DNA of 7,726 nt. Source: Desulfobacteraceae bacterium. Its GTDB lineage: Bacteria; Desulfobacterota; Desulfobacteria; Desulfobacterales; Desulfosalsimonadaceae. This document shows positions 1 to 6,222 of this stretch, in pieces (position 1 is the stretch's first letter; every line of letters begins with the position of its first letter). The notes under the pieces were generated by a model. It was given only the letters and a program-made list of their open reading frames with translations. It did no database searches and was not told the DNA's origin. Position numbers and translations under genes: made by a program. The stretch spans positions 1 through 7,726 of the forward strand of contig JAABTZ010000092.1 of NCBI GenBank assembly GCA_011389605.1. The letters run 5' to 3'.

Positions 1-1260
1 TTGTTTCCCGCAAGCCTGATTGGCGGCCTTCTGGGGCTTGCTGCTGTTAACAGCCACTTGATTGGCTTTGACCCGGAGCTGATCAAGGCATTTGCCTACC
101 ATTTTTTCAATATTTCCTTTATCTCCGTGGGGCTGACACCGCCGGCATCAGCAGCCCCGGGCGGGAGCCTTCCAGGGGTGATCCTGCGGGGATCAATCTG
201 GATGGCAGTGCTGCAGGCCGCCACCTTTTCCCTTCAAGCCCTGGCTGGCGGTTTGCTGGTTCTGTTGTTTGCAATTTTAGGCATGCCCCTGTTTGAAACC
301 TTTGGTTTTCTTGTGCCCCTGGCCTTTAACGAGGGGCCGGGCCAGGCCCTTTCCATTGGCCGGGCCTGGGAAGCAGCCGGGTTTTCCGATGCTTCGACCA
401 TAGGGCTAAGTTTTGCAACCATCGGCTTTTTTTTCGCCTTTTTTGTTGGCGTGCCCATGGCCAACCTGGGGGTTCGCAAAAAACGTTTTGCCCGGGGAGT
501 GCCGGATCTGTTTTTTTTAAAAGGCATTTTGCCAAAAGACCAGAGGCCCCAATCTGCGGGAAATCTGACCACCCACAGCGCCAGCGTGGACTGCCTGGCA
601 TTTCACCTGGCCCAGATAGGCCTGGCATACGTGCTGACCTGGTTTCTGGTCTCCGGGGTGGTTTACCTCCTTCCCGGGGATGCAGCCGCAATTTTGTGGG
701 GGTTTTTCTTTTTGTTCGGGCTGGTTGTGGCCATCGGGCTTCGTATCCTGCTTGGGGCTGCAGGCATTGCCCGTCTTATGGATGCAACTTTGCAGCGGCG
801 CATTACCGGCGCTTCCGTGGATTACCTTATCGTGGCCACTGGCTGCGGTATTGAGCTGCTGGTAGCGGGCCGCTACGGGGTGCCCATTGCGACCATGGCC
901 CTTTTAGCCGGAATATTGACAACCCTGGTGGTGGTAATACTTGGCCGGCGCCTTTCAGACTACCAGCTGGAGCGCACGGTGGCCATGTACGGTGTGGTCA
1001 CGGGCACGGTGTCCTCCGGACTGCTTTTGCTTCGCATTGTGGATCCTGAGTTTGAAACCCCGGTGGCACGGGAGATCGGGTTTATGAATATTTTTGCAGT
1101 ACCAATTGTGGGCGGACTCACGTTTTTTCTAAATGTGCCGCTGTGGCTGGACTGGAGCCTGCAGGCCGCCTGCCTGGTTCTGGCGGGGGTGTTTCTTGCC
1201 TCATTGGCAATTTTATACTGCCGCCGGTTTTGGCAGACGGCTTCGGATTTACCATTTTAG
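1..1260 (+). CDS. GltS-family sodium/glutamate symporter-like permease, 5'-truncated by window edge
   Basis: About 419 residues are visible of a polytopic inner-membrane protein of the Na+:glutamate symporter (GltS, ESS) family, which imports glutamate or a related anion with sodium. The N-terminal half has the family hallmark FLVPLAFNEGPGQALSIG (about residues 103-120), where GltS proteins carry a Gly-rich re-entrant-loop motif. The C-terminal half repeats the theme, with ERTVAMYGVVTGTVSSGLL followed by LRIVDPEF (about residues 325-351). A basic, hydrophilic loop (about 157-198) separates the two halves, as in the inverted-repeat GltS fold. The window opens on a TTG, but the first residues (PASLIGGLLGL) align by eye with the PEPVAGG segment that follows TM1 in E. 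coli GltS. The real start is therefore probably upstream of position 1. The TAG stop lies inside the 3' end of the convergent permease gene. The family is fairly certain; the substrate is not, since many GltS-like proteins are uncharacterised. Confidence 0.8.
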   Translation: MFPASLIGGLLGLAAVNSHLIGFDPELIKAFAYHFFNISFISVGLTPPASAAPGGSLPGVILRGSIWMAVLQAATFSLQALAGGLLVLLFAILGMPLFETFGFLVPLAFNEGPGQALSIGRAWEAAGFSDASTIGLSFATIGFFFAFFVGVPMANLGVRKKRFARGVPDLFFLKGILPKDQRPQSAGNLTTHSASVDCLAFHLAQIGLAYVLTWFLVSGVVYLLPGDAAAILWGFFFLFGLVVAIGLRILLGAAGIARLMDATLQRRITGASVDYLIVATGCGIELLVAGRYGVPIATMALLAGILTTLVVVILGRRLSDYQLERTVAMYGVVTGTVSSGLLLLRIVDPEFETPVAREIGFMNIFAVPIVGGLTFFLNVPLWLDWSLQAACLVLAGVFLASLAILYCRRFWQTASDLPF

Positions 1261-1971
1261 AAGCATCAGCAGGCCGAGGATGCCCAGCAGCCAGATTACC
1301 GCATTGCGGTATGTTTCATCGTTGATGCGCCCGTAGAGACAGCTTCCGGCCGCCACTCCCAAAAGCAGGGGAAGGGCGCACCAGACAAAGATTTCCAGGA
1401 TCGTACAGGTAAAAAATCCGTTGAACAGATAAAAAACCACCACTCCAAGACCGTTTAGCATGAAAAATGCCACCAGTGTGGCCTTGATCTCCGACTTGCT
1501 CCAGGGCTGAAGCGAGGTGTAGATCACCACAGGCGGCCCGGAAGTGCCGATGCTGCCGGCAAGAATGCCTGCACAAAAACCCGTGGCCAAAGCCCAGATC
1601 CTGCCCAGGGAATGTTTTGGCCGAATACCAAGCCAGGTGTTGGCCGTGGTGGCAATCAGCACTATGCCTACTATGATTTCCAGCGGCCGCTGGGATGTGG
1701 ATTTGTGGATATAGACGCCAAGGGGGATGCCCGGAAATGAAGCCATGAGCATGGGCAGCCATTTGCGTGTCTCAAAATGGTCTGATAGCTGCACGATAAG
1801 AATCAGGTTGATCACCATGCCAAACAGCACAATCAGGGCAATGGCCGTCTTGATGTCAATAAAAAAGGCCATCAGCGGCAGGGCCACCAGCATTACTCCG
1901 AAACCTGTCAGGCCCTGGACCAGTCCCCACAGAAAGGCAATGAGCTGCAGATAGATTATTTCAGGCATCAT
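1249..1971 (-). CDS. TauE/SafE family (sulfite/anion exporter) membrane permease
   Basis: A 240-residue, strongly hydrophobic protein with about eight predicted membrane segments, a normal length for TauE/SafE (DUF81). Family marks are a Gly-rich first segment (GLVQGLTGFG, 16-25), FPGIPLG (79-85), the second-repeat signature AGSIGTSGPPVVIY (138-151) and a terminal segment opened by GRINDETYR (214-222). Known members export sulfite or sulfoacetate, or take up C2-sulfonates; many have no known substrate. The start is the first of two tandem ATGs (1971), preceded by an AGGA about 11 bases upstream; the second ATG (1968) is possible. It is divergent from the ThDP-enzyme gene, sharing a 129-135 bp AT-rich spacer, and convergent with the GltS-like gene, overlapping its last 12 bases. 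The neighbouring ThDP enzyme and acetate kinase make a sulfonate role tempting but unproven. Confidence 0.85.
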   Translation of the reverse strand: MMPEIIYLQLIAFLWGLVQGLTGFGVMLVALPLMAFFIDIKTAIALIVLFGMVINLILIVQLSDHFETRKWLPMLMASFPGIPLGVYIHKSTSQRPLEIIVGIVLIATTANTWLGIRPKHSLGRIWALATGFCAGILAGSIGTSGPPVVIYTSLQPWSKSEIKATLVAFFMLNGLGVVVFYLFNGFFTCTILEIFVWCALPLLLGVAAGSCLYGRINDETYRNAVIWLLGILGLLMLLKW

Positions 1972-2022
1972 GGCTGATTGTTTCCTTTCTTGTAAACGTT
2001 CAATCCGGGTTAAACTTTGTTT

Positions 2023-2062
2023 TTGATTATTGACACACTATCAGAAATAGAATAATAATCAA
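2023..2062. repeat. 9-bp perfect inverted repeat flanking the candidate promoter
   Basis: TTGATTATT (2023-2031) and AATAATCAA (2054-2062) are perfect reverse complements separated by 22 bp. Their centres are 31 bp apart, about three helical turns, so bound proteins would sit on the same face of the DNA. The arms overlap the putative -35 and -10 boxes of the ThDP-enzyme gene in the divergent spacer. This fits an operator pair for a dimeric or cooperatively binding regulator, but the stretch is AT-rich and no regulator gene is in view. Confidence 0.4.
2030..2058 (+). promoter_or_regulatory. Candidate sigma70-type promoter for the ThDP enzyme-BASS transporter pair
   Basis: A perfect -35 box TTGACA (2030-2035) is followed after 17 bp by TAATAA (2053-2058), a weak -10 match. 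Transcription would start near 2065, leaving a leader of about 40 nt with the ribosome site at its end. The perfect -35 and ideal spacing support the call; the poor -10 box and the AT richness weaken it. An alternative -10 (TATAAA, 2079-2084) has no good -35 and would leave almost no leader. Confidence 0.4.
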
Positions 2063-2065
2063 TTT

Positions 2066-2080
2066 TAGAATGGTATTCTA
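2066..2080. promoter_or_regulatory. 15-bp palindrome, candidate operator
   Basis: TAGAATGGTATTCTA is a perfect inverted repeat (TAGAAT / ATTCTA around GGT). It would begin about at the start point of the promoter at 2030-2058, a classic place for a repressor to block transcription. A second TAGAAT half-site lies 18 bp upstream (2048-2053). The regulator class cannot be assigned from this alone. Confidence 0.4.
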
Positions 2081-2093
2081 TAAAATTTTTAAA

Positions 2094-2099
2094 AAGGAG
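2094..2099 (+). promoter_or_regulatory. Shine-Dalgarno AAGGAG that decides the ThDP-enzyme start
   Basis: AAGGAG ends one base before the ATG at 2101 but seven bases before the ATG at 2107. One base is too close for initiation and seven is optimal, so the second ATG is the likely start. Confidence 0.75.
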
Positions 2100-2106
2100 C
2101 ATGCCC

Positions 2107-3801
2107 ATGTCATCTGTTGCCGGAGGCCAGATTGCGGCCGAAGCCCTGGCTGAAAAAAAGGTTGAATACATTTTTACACTGAGCGGGGGGCATATAACGC
2201 CCATCTACCAGTACCTGGAGCATTCGGACATCACCCTTTATGACACCCGTCACGAGCAGGCCGCCGTATTTATGGCAGAAGCCTGGGGTAAAATGACGCG
2301 CACCCCGGGCGTGGCAATGGTTACGGCCGGGCCTGGCTTTACCAATGCCTTAACTGCTGTTGCAAGTGCTTTTTTCTCCAACACTCCCCTGGTGGTCATT
2401 GCCGGGTGCGTGGGCCTGGACTGCAAGGAAAAGCTTGATCTCCAGGACATGCCCCAGCAGGCTGTTATCAGCCCCATGGTCAAAAAGGCCTTTGTCTGTC
2501 AAAAGCCTGAGCGCATAGCCGAATATGTTGATATGGCATTCCGAACGGCCGCATCCGGCCGGCCCGGGCCTGTTTATCTTGAGTTTCCCGTTGATGTGCT
2601 AAACGCTCAGGTGGACCGGGATGCCGTTAAGCTTCCGTCGACCAGTGTTTTGTCCCGCCCTTCGGATGTCAGGGGGGCGGAAGAAATGATTGAAATGATT
2701 CAGCAGGCGGAAAAACCAGTGGTGATTGCAGGAAGCGGGGTCTGGCAGTCAGGGGCCGAAGCCGAGCTTAAAGACTTTATCGAGCAGACCGGCATGCCTG
2801 TGTTTACTTCCCTTACCGGGCGGGGCACCGTTGCCGACGATCATCCCCTGTGCTTTGAAGGCGCCCTTGCCATTCGTCCCGGAGGCGCCTTTGCCGCTTA
2901 TATTGAGACAGATCTGGTAATTCTGCTGGGAACGCGTATCTGTCTTTATTATATGTTTGGTGATGTTTTTAACCCAACGGCCAAAATAGTTCAGGTGGAC
3001 ATCAAGGCAGAAGAAATCGGCAGAAACAGAAAAGTTGATCTTCCTGTTGTAAGCGATGCAAAAGCCTATCTTTTGTCCTGCTGCCGGATTGTTACTGAAA
3101 AAAGCCTGTCAGATTCCCTGAAAAACAGGTTCTTTCCCTGGATAGAAAAACTCCGGCAGGCCCATAAAGACGGTGTCAGTCAGGCTGAAAAGGACTGGAC
3201 ATCAGACAATGTGCCCATCCATCCCCTGCGCCTTGCCAGGGAAATTGACAAATTCATGAACCGCCCCGATGATATAGTTGTGGCAGACGGAGGCGATACC
3301 ACCACATGGATGGGCATGACCCGCCGGATAAATGCCCCCGGCAGGTATCTGGACTACGGCATTTTCGGTTCCCTGGGCGTCGGGCTTGCCTATGCCTGCG
3401 CTGCAAAGCTTCGTTATCCAGAGCAGCGGGTGGTGCTCATCTCCGGGGATGGAAGCATCGGGTTTAACTTCATGGAGTTTGAAAACGCCATTCGAAAAAA
3501 ACTGCCCGTGGTGGTTGTAATCTCAAATGACCTGGGCTGGGGCATGATCCGTCACAGCCAGGAAATCCGCATAGGACATGCAATCGAGGCAGGCACTTAC
3601 ATCGGCAGGGTAAATTATCACAAGATGGTCGAAGCCATTGGCGGAAAAGGATATCTGGTGGAGTCTCCGGCTGAGATCAGGCCTGCGCTGGAAGATGCCT
3701 TTGCTTCCGGCAAAGTCTGCTGCATAAACGTGATGACCGACCCCACCACCGTGAGTCCTGGCAGCATGGCCCTGGCCAATGTGGGTGCCTATAAAGCATA
3801 A
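2107..3801 (+). CDS. ThDP-dependent lyase/carboligase, benzaldehyde lyase / 2-hydroxyacyl-CoA lyase-like (acetolactate synthase superfamily)
   Basis: A 564-residue cytosolic enzyme with the usual three-domain ThDP layout: PYR domain (about 1-175), central domain (185-345) and PP domain (370-545). The cofactor-activating glutamate is in RHEQ (E50). The Mg/ThDP signature runs from GDGS (447-450) to SND (473-475). Before it stands GGH with H29, and the tail has GRVNYHKMVEAIGGKGY (500-516). By memory alignment the protein resembles benzaldehyde lyase along its full length, including matching H29 and E50 numbering with this start. The central stretch EEIGRNRKVDLPVVSDA also recalls 2-hydroxyacyl-CoA lyase and oxalyl-CoA decarboxylase. 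Such enzymes break or form C-C bonds next to a carbonyl. BAL's substrate-pocket Trp163 appears to be Val162 here, so the substrate probably differs. Automatic pipelines would likely name it acetolactate synthase large subunit, but no small-subunit gene is nearby. Probably cotranscribed with the BASS gene 25 bp downstream. Confidence 0.85.
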   Translation: MSSVAGGQIAAEALAEKKVEYIFTLSGGHITPIYQYLEHSDITLYDTRHEQAAVFMAEAWGKMTRTPGVAMVTAGPGFTNALTAVASAFFSNTPLVVIAGCVGLDCKEKLDLQDMPQQAVISPMVKKAFVCQKPERIAEYVDMAFRTAASGRPGPVYLEFPVDVLNAQVDRDAVKLPSTSVLSRPSDVRGAEEMIEMIQQAEKPVVIAGSGVWQSGAEAELKDFIEQTGMPVFTSLTGRGTVADDHPLCFEGALAIRPGGAFAAYIETDLVILLGTRICLYYMFGDVFNPTAKIVQVDIKAEEIGRNRKVDLPVVSDAKAYLLSCCRIVTEKSLSDSLKNRFFPWIEKLRQAHKDGVSQAEKDWTSDNVPIHPLRLAREIDKFMNRPDDIVVADGGDTTTWMGMTRRINAPGRYLDYGIFGSLGVGLAYACAAKLRYPEQRVVLISGDGSIGFNFMEFENAIRKKLPVVVVISNDLGWGMIRHSQEIRIGHAIEAGTYIGRVNYHKMVEAIGGKGYLVESPAEIRPALEDAFASGKVCCINVMTDPTTVSPGSMALANVGAYKA

Positions 3802-3811
3802 GCAGAATAAA

Positions 3812-3817
3812 GGGGGA
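3812..3817 (+). promoter_or_regulatory. Shine-Dalgarno GGGGGA that decides the BASS transporter start
   Basis: The purine-rich run lies nine bases before the ATG at 3827. An earlier in-frame ATG at 3779 would overlap the end of the ThDP gene, has no such site, and would add a hydrophilic 16-residue extension (WVPIKHKQNKG) unlike the family. Confidence 0.65.
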
Positions 3818-3826
3818 AGACAAGAC

Positions 3827-4783
3827 ATGGATCCTTCGGTTCTGGGACAAATCGACCAGGTTCGCCTCAATTTCAGCCCCCAGGGGCTTTTGATGATCAA
3901 TGCGGCCATCGGCCTTATGATGCTCGGGGTTTCCCTGGATTTGAAACTGGAGGATTTCAAGCGTATCCTTGTAGCGCCCAGGGCACCTTGCATAGGGCTT
4001 GCCGCACAGTTTATCCTGCTTCCGGCCTTTACCTTTCTGCTGGTGCTGATTCTGCGCCCCCACCCGTCCATGGCACTTGGCATGATTTTGGTGGCCTCGT
4101 GTCCCGGCGGAAACCTGTCAAATATAATGACCTATCTTGCCAAGGGCAATTGTGCCGTGTCCATAACCATGACGGCCATTTCCACCATTGCTGCCATTTT
4201 CATGACACCGCTTAACCTTTCCCTCTGGGGCAGCCTGAATCCCAAAACCGCGGAAATTTTGCGCAGTGTCAGTTTAAGCCCTCTGGATGTTTTTATTACG
4301 GTATTTGTTATCCTGGGAATTCCATTGATCCTGGGCCAGATTCTGACCCGGGCTTTTCCGGATCTTGCCGACCGGGTGCGGAGGCCGTTTAAGATCTTTG
4401 CCCTGGTGTTTTTCATTCTCATCGTTTCCGGAGCCCTTGCCGCCAACTGGAAGTATTTTATCGCCTATGTAGGTATGGTGATGCTTGGCGTGTTTATCCA
4501 CAACGCCATGGCGTTAAACATCGGCTACTGGAGCGGGCGTCTGGCGGGACTAAACCAGGCCGATGCCAGGGCAGTTTGCATAGAGGTTGGCATTCAGAAC
4601 TCCGCCCTGGGCCTTGTTCTGGTGTTTAACTTTTTTGACGGCCTTGGGGGTATGGCAATTGTGGTTGCATGGTGGGGTGTATGGCATATTATTGCGGGGC
4701 TGGTCACAGCCTTTATTTTTACCCGCATTCCGCTGCCTGCCGGCGAGGAGGCCACGGATCCGGAAGCCTGCAGGCTGTCGTGA
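3827..4783 (+). CDS. BASS-family (bile acid:Na+ symporter-like) organic anion transporter
   Basis: A 318-residue inner-membrane protein with about nine or ten membrane segments, the usual size for the bile acid:sodium symporter superfamily. Members couple sodium to uptake (or export) of organic anions such as pyruvate, ketopantoate or bile acids. The two discontinuous core helices are evident: SCPGGNLSNIMTYLAKGN (91-108) and EVGIQNSALGLVLV (253-266). These contain the Asn, Glu and Gln that line the sodium sites in characterised members. The N-terminal MLGVSLDLKLEDFKRIL (32-48) is also typical. The gene follows the ThDP-enzyme stop by 25 bp with its own ribosome site, so the two are likely one transcript and the transporter probably moves that enzyme's substrate or product (inference). 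A hairpin repeat lies 20 bp downstream and may end or attenuate the transcript. Confidence 0.88.
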   Translation: MDPSVLGQIDQVRLNFSPQGLLMINAAIGLMMLGVSLDLKLEDFKRILVAPRAPCIGLAAQFILLPAFTFLLVLILRPHPSMALGMILVASCPGGNLSNIMTYLAKGNCAVSITMTAISTIAAIFMTPLNLSLWGSLNPKTAEILRSVSLSPLDVFITVFVILGIPLILGQILTRAFPDLADRVRRPFKIFALVFFILIVSGALAANWKYFIAYVGMVMLGVFIHNAMALNIGYWSGRLAGLNQADARAVCIEVGIQNSALGLVLVFNFFDGLGGMAIVVAWWGVWHIIAGLVTAFIFTRIPLPAGEEATDPEACRLS

Positions 4784-4803
4784 TTGTTTAATGAATAAGG
4801 GGT

Positions 4804-4957
4804 GATGAACTCGTAAAAAGTCTGTTTTCAGATGGGGCCGTAAAAAGTTCAAGATCAAGGCTTGCGCGATTGGCGAAGAATGCAGCGTACCTATCCGTAC
4901 GTGAAATTCTTCAGGAATCGCGCGTAAAGCAGATATTGGACTTTTTACGGTGCCATC
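4804..4957. repeat. Palindromic intergenic repeat (MITE/REP-like hairpin element)
   Basis: This 154-bp stretch is a nested, imperfect palindrome. Its left part carries two direct copies of a 20-mer, GATG-NNNN-CGTAAAAAGT (4804-4823 and 4831-4850). Its right end carries the same unit inverted (4938-4957). Between them is a hairpin with 27-nt arms, 4864-4890 and 4897-4923, of which 20 positions pair around the loop CTATCC. The outermost pairs of this inner stem are GCGCGATT/AATCGCGC. There is no transposase, and the open frame through it looks like readthrough, so it resembles a miniature inverted-repeat or REP-type element. I associate this pattern with Desulfobacterales intergenic regions from memory only. 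It could fold in RNA and insulate the SDR gene from the upstream pair. Confidence 0.75.
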
Positions 4958-4963
4958 AAGGGG
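4958..4963 (+). promoter_or_regulatory. Shine-Dalgarno AAGGGG that decides the SDR start
   Basis: AAGGGG begins directly after the repeat's right end and lies five bases before the TTG at 4969. The frame stays open back to 4870, but that extension is translated repeat sequence, and the family fold begins just after the TTG. A GTG at 4963 overlaps the site and is therefore unlikely. Confidence 0.6.
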
Positions 4964-4968
4964 TGATT

Positions 4969-5787
4969 TTGAAAAAAAGGGATTTTAAAAACAAGGTTGT
5001 TGTCATTACGGGCGGGGCAAGTGGAATCGGCCTTGCCACGGCCCGCAGGTTTGCCGAAGCCGGGGCCGGGTGCGTGCTTCTGGACATGGATGAACAAAAT
5101 CTGGCCAGCCAGGAAAAAGCGTTTAAGGCCGACGGCTTTGAAATAATGACCCGTGTATGCAACGTCACCAATGAGACTGATTGCAGCAATGCCATAAAGG
5201 CGGTCATCCGGGAGAAAGGCGGCATTGACGTGTTGTTTAACAACGCGGGGATCACTCATCGCAGCCGGTTTGCCGACACCCGGGTGGAAGTTTTCCGCCG
5301 TGTCATGGAGGTTAATTTTTTCGGATCTTTGTACTGCACCAAGGCGGCAATGGACAGCATCATTGCCAGGCGTGGAATGATAATCGTCAATGAAAGCATC
5401 GCAGGGGTTGGCCCGCTGGTCGGCCGAACAGGCTACAGCGCAAGCAAGCATGCCCTGCATGGTATGTTTAGCTCTCTGCGTGCAGAAATTCGTCATCTGG
5501 GAGTTAATGTGATGATTGTCTGCCCTGGCTTTATCCGAACCAATCTCCAGGACCGGGCCCTGGGGGCTGACGGCAGTGTAACAAAACGGCCCCAGACATT
5601 TGTGGGCAGACAGGACACTGCCCAAAGCGCTGCAGAAGCTATCTTTTGCGGCGCCTGCCGGGAAAAGGACATGCTCGTGCTCACCTTTATGGGAAAGCTG
5701 GGCTACTGGGCCAGCCGCCTTGTCCCGGGCTTTTATGAACGCCAGATGACCCGACGGTTTAAAGCCGAGCTGCACTCCGGGCAGTAA
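4969..5787 (+). CDS. Short-chain dehydrogenase/reductase (classical SDR)
   Basis: A 272-residue soluble NAD(P)-dependent oxidoreductase with a Rossmann fold, acting on an unknown alcohol or ketone. Visible motifs, numbered from the TTG start, are TGGASGIG (14-21, cofactor glycine motif), NNAG (91-94), N116, S143 in VNESIAG, and the catalytic pair Y156 and K160 in YSASK. PGFIRT follows the active site. The acidic D39 at the end of the second strand favours NAD(H) over NADP(H). Beyond the usual 250-residue core there is a short basic tail (ERQMTRRFKAELHSG). The start is a rare TTG chosen because AAGGGG sits five bases upstream; the family's typical N-terminus (KNKVVVITGG) follows within eight residues. 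The gene is cut off from the upstream pair by a palindromic repeat and may have its own transcript. Its substrate cannot be inferred; an acyloin or hydroxy acid made by the nearby ThDP enzyme is one speculation. Confidence 0.88.
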   Translation: MKKRDFKNKVVVITGGASGIGLATARRFAEAGAGCVLLDMDEQNLASQEKAFKADGFEIMTRVCNVTNETDCSNAIKAVIREKGGIDVLFNNAGITHRSRFADTRVEVFRRVMEVNFFGSLYCTKAAMDSIIARRGMIIVNESIAGVGPLVGRTGYSASKHALHGMFSSLRAEIRHLGVNVMIVCPGFIRTNLQDRALGADGSVTKRPQTFVGRQDTAQSAAEAIFCGACREKDMLVLTFMGKLGYWASRLVPGFYERQMTRRFKAELHSGQ

Positions 5788-5881
5788 TGGCTTCAATCAG
5801 GATAAAAAAAGAGCTGAAGCCTGCAATGGATTCAAATCAAAAAGATCGGCCAACCCAGTTATATGAGCTTATTTACGTTAT

Positions 5882-6145
5882 GTGCATTGCATCGGTAAAA
5901 CCACCTATCATGACGGTTTTGTGGAGTTTGTGGATGAAGCCGAAAAATGGGTACGGCAGAATCAGTGCGAAAGTCGCGGGCATACCCGGGTGCCTGAAAA
6001 TGATCCAATCCGGTGGTGTCCGGTGCGGCACTGCCACATGAAAGCTCAAAAACCCTGGTTTGCCTGGCGCCGTGTTGATCAATCCGAAAAGATCTGCCAA
6101 CGTCATGACTGCAGGGTGTTGGAAGAAAAAGGGAACCTGAACTGA
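5882..6145 (+). CDS. Possible small cysteine-rich protein, perhaps 5'-frameshifted
   Basis: I do not recognise this gene. The 87-residue frame, starting at a GTG without a convincing ribosome site, has coding-like codons and a metal-site-like pattern. Two CX4C pairs are visible, CPVRHC (46-51) and CQRHDC (72-77), each with a His inside or next to it, plus C3 and C29. The segment DGFVEFVDEAEKWVRQNQ (11-28) looks like an amphipathic helix. The region just upstream reads sensibly in another frame (MDSNQKDRPTQLYELIYV from an ATG at 5827). Joining the two would need one extra base near 5867-5882, so this may be a frameshifted gene or a sequencing error. It fills most of the 435 bp between the SDR and ackA. 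It could also be non-coding. Confidence 0.4.
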   Translation: MHCIGKTTYHDGFVEFVDEAEKWVRQNQCESRGHTRVPENDPIRWCPVRHCHMKAQKPWFAWRRVDQSEKICQRHDCRVLEEKGNLN

Positions 6146-6177
6146 GCGATTCTCAACTTTTAAGTCTAAGTAATCAT

Positions 6178-6183
6178 TATATT
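6178..6183 (+). promoter_or_regulatory. Weak candidate -10 box upstream of ackA
   Basis: TATATT lies in the AT-rich stretch 6150-6196 that precedes ackA and would give a leader of about 35 nt. No good -35 box is visible at the right distance, so only the AT-rich context supports it. Confidence 0.25.
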
Positions 6184-6210
6184 CTTTAAAAATTTGAAAC
6201 GCCCGGTTTA

Positions 6211-6217
6211 GAGGGAG
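6211..6217 (+). promoter_or_regulatory. Ribosome binding site of ackA
   Basis: GAGGGAG lies five bases before the ATG at 6223, and the family signature VVNSGSSSVK starts five residues into the protein. Both agree on this start. Confidence 0.7.
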
Positions 6218-6222
6218 TTTAT

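Noticed and set aside
2101..2106. ATG at 2101 as the ThDP enzyme start
   Set aside because: Only one base separates it from AAGGAG; the ATG at 2107 has the proper seven-base gap.
2107..3801. Sulfoacetaldehyde acetyltransferase (Xsc), suggested by the TauE permease and acetate kinase nearby
   Set aside because: The residues around the ThDP glutamate (TRHEQAAVFMAE) and the GDGS-SND region do not resemble Xsc as I recall it (HEGSAGMMADGY; GDGAFGIAVNE). The protein follows benzaldehyde lyase and 2-hydroxyacyl-CoA lyase instead.
4765..4776. AGCCTGCAGGCT palindrome at the end of the BASS gene as a terminator
   Set aside because: It has no loop and no T-run after it, and it lies inside codons, so it is probably chance.
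4870..4968. Longer N-terminus for the SDR
   Set aside because: These 33 codons are readthrough of the palindromic repeat, and the Rossmann fold starts right after the TTG at 4969.
4945..5796. A 283-codon open frame on the minus strand opposite the SDR
   Set aside because: It is fully antisense to a clear SDR with all motifs, and its translation shows no recognisable domain; it is a GC-driven shadow frame.
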